Assembly: GCA_964501985.1 (NCBI GenBank)
Contig: CAZCVY010000223.1
Coordinates: 1-11,485, forward strand
DNA: 11,485 nt
Direction of reading: 5' to 3'
Source of the DNA: Bog-366 sp964501985
GTDB lineage: Bacteria; Acidobacteriota; Terriglobia; UBA7540
Below, piece by piece: positions 7,480 through 11,485 of the stretch. The stretch's first letter is position 1. Every line of letters begins with the position of its first letter. The notes under the pieces are model-generated. The model worked only from the letters and a program-made list of their open reading frames with translations, searched no databases and was not told where the DNA came from. A program made the position numbers and the translations under genes.

Positions 7480-8390
7480 ACGTGCTGAATTTCAACTCGG
7501 AACAGTGCGCCCGGATCCGCAGGCAACTCGACGCCTATCTCAGCAACGAGCTTCTGGTTGAGACTACCGGCGAAGTTCTCCGGCACCTGGAGAGTTGCGA
7601 AGCCTGCTTGCGGGAACTCGAAGCCCGCACGCGGGTGCGCGACGCGCTACGCCGGGCTGCGGCAGGCCAGACGCCGCCGGAAGAACTGCGCCAGTCCATT
7701 CAGCGCCAGATCAGGGGAATGCAACCCGGCTCTTTCGGTGGTTTCCCGCGGCTTGCCTGGGCTTTAGCAATTGCCCTCATCGTGGTCGTGGGCGGCGTTG
7801 CCACGGAGCAGTGGATTGCGGTGCAACGCGGAAGGCGGGTTGTGGCGAGCGTTCTGGCCATTGGAGTCGCGGATCACGTCCAGTGCGCAATCAAGGGGCA
7901 CAACTACCCGGACGTCGCGAATCCGCCCGAGAAACTCCGCGAGAAACTCGGCCCGCAATATGCCGGATTGCTGGAGGTGGTGCAACAGAAACTTCTCGGG
8001 TTCGAAATTCTGGAAGCGCATATCTGCTCGATTCCGGGCAGCCCGCGCAAGTATGTCCATTTCATCACGCGGGGCCGGGGCACAATTCTCTCCGTGATCC
8101 TGACCCGGCGCGATGGAGAACATCTTCCCGATAGTAGATGGCTAGTGTCCGTCAGCTCCGGCAGCGTCGATCTGTATGAGGCACACCTCGAGGGGATGAA
8201 CGCGGAGGGCTTCGAGTCGGCCGAATATTTTGGGTTTGTCGTCTCTGACCTCAGCCAAGCCAGTATGGTGAAGATCGCGAGCGCACTTGCGCCTTCCCTG
8301 AAAGCTGCACTCGATGAAAAAAAACTTACCACGGAGACACAGAGGTCACGGAGAGAAGGCGCAGAAGCGAACGGTGGGTTGATAATCTAA
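7476..8390 (+). CDS. Transmembrane zinc-finger anti-sigma factor with unusual extracytoplasmic domain
   Basis: The N-terminal part (1-85) is a zinc-binding anti-sigma domain: Cys11, then H37-x3-C41-x2-C44 in HLESCEAC. One TM segment lies at about 92-110 (LAWALAIALIVVVGG). The rest (about 111-283) is predicted outside the membrane and contains ADHVQC (132-137), GHNYP (141-145), AHIC (181-184) and YVHF (193-196), several His/Cys residues that could bind metal or heme or form a disulfide. I do not recognise a named domain; I recall similar regions in Acidobacterial anti-sigma proteins. The start has AGGTG seven bases upstream and overlaps the sigma factor stop by 4 bases. The C-terminal ~21 residues (from Leu284, LTTETQRSRREG) are encoded by one arm of a palindromic repeat and are probably not part of the folded protein. 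The protein is likely to sequester the sigma factor and release it on an envelope or redox signal. Confidence 0.88.
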   Translation: MNVLNFNSEQCARIRRQLDAYLSNELLVETTGEVLRHLESCEACLRELEARTRVRDALRRAAAGQTPPEELRQSIQRQIRGMQPGSFGGFPRLAWALAIALIVVVGGVATEQWIAVQRGRRVVASVLAIGVADHVQCAIKGHNYPDVANPPEKLREKLGPQYAGLLEVVQQKLLGFEILEAHICSIPGSPRKYVHFITRGRGTILSVILTRRDGEHLPDSRWLVSVSSGSVDLYEAHLEGMNAEGFESAEYFGFVVSDLSQASMVKIASALAPSLKAALDEKKLTTETQRSRREGAEANGGLII

Positions 8391-8459
8391 TTGGCTGAAT
8401 TGTGTGTCCGCTCATTTTGAAGTGCGCTTCTCCGTGATGTCTGTGTCTCCGTGGTGAAG
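8325..8459. repeat. Large inverted repeat of the TTETQR type, arms ~41 bases
   Basis: The left arm (8325-8366) and right arm (8419-8459) match as reverse complements almost throughout, sharing ACCACGGAGACACAGA and TCACGGAG, with a 52-base loop. Translated repeats of this kind (TTETQR) are found scattered in many bacterial genomes, including Acidobacteria. The left arm lies inside the anti-sigma coding frame, and the right arm is downstream. RNA from either strand could fold into a long hairpin, perhaps acting as a processing site or terminator for the sigma/anti-sigma transcript. Confidence 0.85.
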
Positions 8460-8542
8460 TTCCGATTTACCCACCCCCCACAATCACAATTTTGATCCCG
8501 GGAATAGAAACCAACCCGAATGGTATTTCCACACTGTGGGGG

Positions 8543-8565
8543 CACTGCTGAGCGATTCGGCAGTG
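8543..8565 (+). repeat. Stable leader hairpin before the beta-propeller gene
   Basis: CACTGCTGA and TCGGCAGTG pair over nine positions with one T-G wobble around the loop GCGAT. It lies 60 bases before the GTG start and is not followed by a T-run, so it is more likely a leader structure than a terminator. The rest of 8460-8624 has no other recognised element. Confidence 0.5.
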
Positions 8566-8609
8566 GCGCCGGCGGCGCGAGCCGCGATGGGCTTGGCAAA
8601 ATCAAACAA

Positions 8610-8615
8610 AAGGAG
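8610..8615 (+). promoter_or_regulatory. Ribosome binding site that selects a GTG start
   Basis: AAGGAG lies nine bases before GTG at 8625. It excludes the longer frame from 8520, whose extra 35 residues are low-complexity and would hide the signal peptide. Confidence 0.8.
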
Positions 8616-8624
8616 AATAGCACT

Positions 8625-9689
8625 GTGAAAATCAATCTGTGCCGCGTCAGCCGTATGCTGGCGATCGTATTTCTCGCGACCGCGTGGGCGGTTGCAGGCG
8701 AGGGCGGACGGGACGTGTTCGTGGTCACGAGCACGAATAATCCAAGCGGAAACAATGTTGTGGTGTTCAAGCTGAATCGAGGCGGGACGCCTTCGCTCTC
8801 GATGGTGGACATGTTGCCGACGGGTGGCAATGGCGGCGCCAGCACGAATGCTGGAATTCTACAGTTCGGGAACGGCCTCGGCGCTGTAGCCAACTACGGA
8901 TCAAATAGCGTCACCCAATTGGTGAGGTATGATGATTTCATCGGCGTTGGGCCGACGATCAAGCTGTCCTCTGGCTGCACGAACCCTGATTCTGTCGCGC
9001 TGACCGAAGAGCATCTCTTCGTGGTCGGTACAAATTGCGCCGAGAGCCATGCGTGGCCATCGGGTCATGTTGATGGAACCGTGGTAAGTCTCTCCGATCC
9101 TTCGGCTGCGCAGATCGCGGTCGGCCGGAGCTGGTCGGCTGTAACCTTTTCGGATGGACACCTCTACCAACTTCCGCTCACGCCCTCTGGGGAGCTCACC
9201 GGGACATACAACTCCGTAACGCTCCCGGCCGGTGCGAGCCTCGTCCCTCTCGGGGAGGCGTTTTGGGGAGACATTCTAGGGTTCACTCCCGCCCACGATG
9301 TCGACAACTTCGCGATCCTGGACAAGGACCGGAATGTTTACCCGGTTGTCTTCCCGACTCCCCCGGGTCCATACCCCGCTAATGCCCCCTGCTGGGTGGC
9401 TAAGGGGCCTGGGAGCGTGTGGTACACAGGAAATTCTCCCGGGCATGCTATCTCCATATTCTTCAGCGACGGCGAAGGCGGGGTGTTCTACAAATCGATA
9501 CCCCTAGGGGGAGCGCCATCGGACATCACGGTATCCCGCGATGGCAAATGGCTCGCCGTCATCTTCAGCGCCTCCAGCGAGGCTTATGTGAGCGTCTTCA
9601 GCATCGACGCCTACGGCGACCTTACTCCTGTGGCGACATCAAGCTCAGTGGGCGTGGCCGCCTTTAGTGGGGTGGCGTTCAGCCAGTAA
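8625..9689 (+). CDS. Secreted beta-propeller protein (lactonase/YVTN-like)
   Basis: From the GTG start the product has 354 residues. Residues 1-25 form a signal peptide (MKINLCRVSRMLAIVFLATA, cleavage expected after AVA). The mature part is built of repeated beta-rich segments such as RDVFVVTSTNNPSGNNVVVF (30-49), GLGAVANYGSNSVTQLVRY and APSDITVSRDGKWLAVIFS, typical of a seven-bladed propeller of the lactonase/YVTN group. These proteins often bind or break down sugar lactones, or are structural; no catalytic residues can be assigned here. It lies 234 bases after the anti-sigma gene, separated by the large inverted repeat, so it is probably a separate transcript. It converges with the serine hydrolase gene. 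Fold assignment is moderate, function unknown. Confidence 0.75.
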   Translation: MKINLCRVSRMLAIVFLATAWAVAGEGGRDVFVVTSTNNPSGNNVVVFKLNRGGTPSLSMVDMLPTGGNGGASTNAGILQFGNGLGAVANYGSNSVTQLVRYDDFIGVGPTIKLSSGCTNPDSVALTEEHLFVVGTNCAESHAWPSGHVDGTVVSLSDPSAAQIAVGRSWSAVTFSDGHLYQLPLTPSGELTGTYNSVTLPAGASLVPLGEAFWGDILGFTPAHDVDNFAILDKDRNVYPVVFPTPPGPYPANAPCWVAKGPGSVWYTGNSPGHAISIFFSDGEGGVFYKSIPLGGAPSDITVSRDGKWLAVIFSASSEAYVSVFSIDAYGDLTPVATSSSVGVAAFSGVAFSQ

Positions 9690-9751
9690 CTCCTTCATGT
9701 TCGTTTTCAAAGTGGGACAGATTTGGTGGGAGGGTATTGCGCAGGAGAAGA

Positions 9752-9781
9752 GCCACGGCCAGAAAATATACTGACCGTGGC
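9752..9781. terminator. Hairpin between convergent genes, probable terminator
   Basis: GCCACGGCCAG and CTGACCGTGGC form an 11-base stem with one imperfect pair around the loop AAAATATA. It is 62 bases after the propeller stop and six bases past the serine hydrolase stop, so it could serve both. Neither strand has a good T-run after it, which lowers the confidence for a simple intrinsic terminator. Confidence 0.5.
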
Positions 9782-9786
9782 ACTTG

Positions 9787-10989
9787 CTATTGGATTAGTG
9801 TGAGCGCCTGCTTTACCAGCGCACTGAAACCCAGGTTTGACTTGCCATAGGCGTCACGGTCTGCCTCAGAGTGGCTGGTATTAAAGTTCGCAATCACGGC
9901 GCGGCCGTTCTTCGGATTCATCACGAAGAAAGCGGCAAAGCCCGCCTGATGTCCCGTGTGCCCCACAAGGGTTACCGCATCGGCACCCGACCCGCGCGGG
10001 TAGAGGAAAAACGAGAGCCCCATGAATTCCGGCGGTGCATCGGCAAAATCGGGTTCGACCGCCGCCACCGGTTGCCACATTTCTTCCAGCGACTTCCGCG
10101 AAAGAATAGCGGGTGACGCGCCCAGGGGATCCGCGCCGGAAAGAAACCCGACCCATTCCGCAAGATCACTCAAAGGGGCGTTCAGGCCGCTGTTCGCCGT
10201 GGTGATTCCGGTATCGAATTCGCGGCCGTTGGCGACACGCTGGGTGCGTCCGTCGCTCGTGACACGAAGGGTGTAATTGTTGGAGCGATGTGCTGCCAGG
10301 TGATACGGCGACGTGTTGTAGTAGGTGTGCGTCATGCCGAGAGGCGTGAGAATGTCTTTCTGCACGTAAACCTGAAAGGGATCGCCCGTGACCGCCTCAA
10401 TGACCCGCGCCAGATAGATGAAGCCGGGGTTCGAATATTGGAACCTTGACCCGGGTGCGAAGGCCAATTCTTGGTAAGGCATCATAGCGACGAGCTGTTC
10501 CCATTGTGTGGGTTCAAACGGCTGCCAGGGTTTCGAGTCATCCCGATAGGGCCACGTCGGTGACTGAAAACCCGCCGTGTGGGAGAGAAGATGGCGCAGG
10601 GTCACTTGCGCGATGCGGTTGTTTTCACCATGCACGCGCGCAAGCTCCGGAACGTACCGGATTATGGGGTCATCGAGCGAGAGCTTGCCACGGTCGCGCA
10701 GTTGCATAACGGCAACAGCGGTGAGCGTCTTGGTGATGGAGGCCCAGTGAAAGATCGTATTCGAGTCCACCGGCTGATTCGCTTCGAGATCAGCCATGCC
10801 GATGTGGTGAGACTCGCTGATGTGCCCTTTATCCACAATCACAAAGGCGGCGCCGACAACTCCATCGGCTTTGACGTAAGCATCAAAACTGGCCTGAAAA
10901 TCAGGTTTTTGTGCGGCGGATGAAGTCACCAGCGGGGCAAACAACAATAGAACAGGTAGGAACTTCAATGATCGGGGGAGCGTCCGCAT
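9787..10989 (-). CDS. Secreted serine hydrolase, class C beta-lactamase/PBP fold
   Basis: The 400-residue product belongs to the serine beta-lactamase-like family (Pfam Beta-lactamase). Catalytic motif one is S84-x2-K87 in HWASITKTLT, motif two is Y185-S-N187 in FQYSNPGF, and motif three is H344-T-G346 in GHTGHQAGF, where true beta-lactamases have KTG. This set is usual for D-aminopeptidase, esterase or peptidase relatives, so antibiotic hydrolysis should not be assumed. Residues 1-26 form a signal peptide (MRTLPRSLKFLPVLLLFAPL, cleavage after SAA). The ATG at 10989 is chosen because of this signal; a longer frame from 11217 adds 76 residues without protein character and runs into the cold-shock gene. 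No Shine-Dalgarno is seen, and a promoter lies almost at the start codon, so the mRNA may be leaderless. Substrate is unknown. Confidence 0.9.
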   Translation of the reverse strand: MRTLPRSLKFLPVLLLFAPLVTSSAAQKPDFQASFDAYVKADGVVGAAFVIVDKGHISESHHIGMADLEANQPVDSNTIFHWASITKTLTAVAVMQLRDRGKLSLDDPIIRYVPELARVHGENNRIAQVTLRHLLSHTAGFQSPTWPYRDDSKPWQPFEPTQWEQLVAMMPYQELAFAPGSRFQYSNPGFIYLARVIEAVTGDPFQVYVQKDILTPLGMTHTYYNTSPYHLAAHRSNNYTLRVTSDGRTQRVANGREFDTGITTANSGLNAPLSDLAEWVGFLSGADPLGASPAILSRKSLEEMWQPVAAVEPDFADAPPEFMGLSFFLYPRGSGADAVTLVGHTGHQAGFAAFFVMNPKNGRAVIANFNTSHSEADRDAYGKSNLGFSALVKQALTLIQ

Positions 10990-11155
10990 GATGGACGAGG
11001 ATAGCACCCCCGAAAAAGATGGGGCAACATCTGTTGTGGCGCTGATTGCGGCCGTCGCATTGTTGTCGGCTCGCGCCACGCCTGATTCGGGGTTGACACT
11101 CCCCCCAAGGCGCTGAAAGGCCGGAATTACCGGGGAAGGTGCGAGTTTTGCTGTC
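10990..11155. other. Short spacer between cold-shock and serine hydrolase genes
   Basis: The 166 bases hold the promoter above. Weak dyads, CCGG-TAATT-CCGG and GGGG/CCCC, are present but have no T-run and are not called as a terminator of the cold-shock gene. Confidence 0.5.
10998..11027 (-). promoter_or_regulatory. Candidate promoter of the serine hydrolase gene
   Basis: On the minus strand TTGCCC (11022-11027), 18 bases and TATCCT (10998-11003) preceded by TGC form a plausible sigma-70 promoter with extended -10. Transcription would begin near 10991, about two bases before the ATG. Confidence 0.5.
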
Positions 11156-11359
11156 TTACTTTGCTCCAGGCCGCACTGTCGTAGCCCGCGGCCCTTTTTC
11201 CCCGCGCTCCATTTCAAACTCCACCACCTCGCCTTCTTTCAACCCGTCGAAATTCAGTTGTTGAAGGCTGCTGCGATGAAAAAAGACCTCTTGGCCGTCA
11301 GTCGAACGAATAAACCCAAAACCGCGATCGCGAATCACACGCTTGATTGTGCCTTGCAT
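11156..11359 (-). CDS. Cold-shock domain protein (CspA-like)
   Basis: The 67-residue protein is a single cold-shock domain, an OB-fold that binds single-stranded RNA or DNA and melts RNA structure. RNP1 is RGFGFI (12-17) and RNP2 is VFFHRS (25-30); GTIKRV (3-8) corresponds to the usual GTVKWF, with the first aromatic residue replaced. Length matches the family (65-70). The ATG at 11359 gives the canonical MxGTxK start, and GAGG lies five bases upstream; an in-frame GTG two codons earlier would overlap this site and is rejected. A good promoter and a ~75-base leader precede it, as in many csp genes, though cold induction cannot be judged from the sequence. Confidence 0.93.
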   Translation of the reverse strand: MQGTIKRVIRDRGFGFIRSTDGQEVFFHRSSLQQLNFDGLKEGEVVEFEMERGEKGPRATTVRPGAK

Positions 11360-11395
11360 AGACACCTCGATTTGTGTAGGAGACTTTCTTGGGCG

Positions 11396-11428
11396 GGTCA
11401 GTCAACATGACCGTGAAGTAACCTCACG
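11396..11428 (-). other. Two small adjacent hairpins in the cold-shock leader
   Basis: In the leader, CGTGA/TCACG (11412-11428, loop seven) is followed directly by GGTCA/TGACC (11396-11412, loop seven); the arms share one base, so the two may be alternatives. Both have five-base stems, so they are weak, but their position fits a structured csp 5' leader. Confidence 0.4.
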
Positions 11429-11442
11429 CGCGCGTTGGCGGC

Positions 11443-11471
11443 ACTCTAGCAGGATACGAGGTCATTGTCAA
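11443..11471 (-). promoter_or_regulatory. Promoter of the cold-shock gene
   Basis: On the minus strand a perfect TTGACA (11466-11471), 17 bases, and TAGAGT (11443-11448) preceded by TGC make the best sigma-70 promoter in the window. Transcription would start near 11436, leaving a leader of about 75 bases. Confidence 0.7.
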
Positions 11472-11485
11472 AGCAATGAAATGAG

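Noticed and set aside
8387..8893. 168-residue minus-strand frame ending in a TTETQ-like peptide
   Set aside because: The peptide comes from the other arm of the palindromic repeat; the rest is antisense to the propeller gene.
8520..9689. 389-residue version of the propeller protein
   Set aside because: The extra 35 residues come from a leader hairpin region; the ribosome site and signal peptide both point to GTG at 8625.
9787..10989. Reading the serine hydrolase as an antibiotic resistance beta-lactamase
   Set aside because: The third motif is HTG instead of KTG and the family mostly contains esterases and peptidases.
9787..11217. 476-residue version of the serine hydrolase
   Set aside because: The extra 76 residues precede a clear signal peptide, cross the promoter and overlap the cold-shock gene.
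11156..11365. GTG start of the cold-shock protein two codons upstream
   Set aside because: The GTG overlaps the GAGG site; the ATG at 11359 gives the canonical family start.

Overview
The window looks like chromosome from a high-GC soil-type bacterium, most probably an Acidobacteriota member. This is an inference from gene content, not from a search. The main clue is a PadR regulator overlapping a large duplicated MacB/FtsX-type orphan permease (the ADOP family, abundant in Acidobacteria). A second clue is a palindromic 'TTETQR' repeat. No tRNA, rRNA, CRISPR array, transposase or phage gene was seen.

Layout, left to right. Positions 1-1301 (minus) hold a secreted protein with one GLG1-type cysteine-rich repeat; its 3' end lies outside the window. 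A roughly 310-base stretch without a convincing gene follows. Positions 1613-3509 (minus) hold a two-gene nanocompartment operon: a dye-decolorizing peroxidase carrying the C-terminal encapsulin-loading peptide, then the encapsulin shell protein. The two genes overlap by 8 bases. Positions 3613-6487 (minus) hold a padR-ADOP pair, also overlapping by 8 bases with the preferred start. A 416-base divergent intergenic region follows, with a PadR promoter and candidate operator at one end and two dyads.

On the plus strand, an ECF sigma factor (6904-7479) is fused by an ATGA overlap to a zinc-finger transmembrane anti-sigma factor (7476-8390). The last ~20 codons of the anti-sigma gene are made by one arm of a large inverted repeat (8325-8459). 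Next is a secreted beta-propeller protein (8625-9689), then a hairpin between convergent genes (9752-9781). A secreted serine hydrolase of the class C beta-lactamase/penicillin-binding fold (9787-10989, minus) follows. The window ends with a small cold-shock protein (11156-11359, minus) that has a good promoter and a ~75-nt leader.

How the genes work together. DyP and encapsulin form a known type of system: a heme peroxidase packed into a protein shell through its C-terminal tail. PadR probably represses its own promoter and so the ADOP permease; the DyP-encapsulin pair starts 103 bases after the permease with no obvious promoter, so read-through is possible. The sigma/anti-sigma pair is a transmembrane signalling unit with an unusual His/Cys-containing extracytoplasmic domain. 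The most interesting points are the Shine-Dalgarno sequence lying inside the codons of the cargo-loading peptide, the possible metal or redox sensor domain of the anti-sigma factor, and the repeat that has become part of that gene. I did not find a clearly new multi-gene system.
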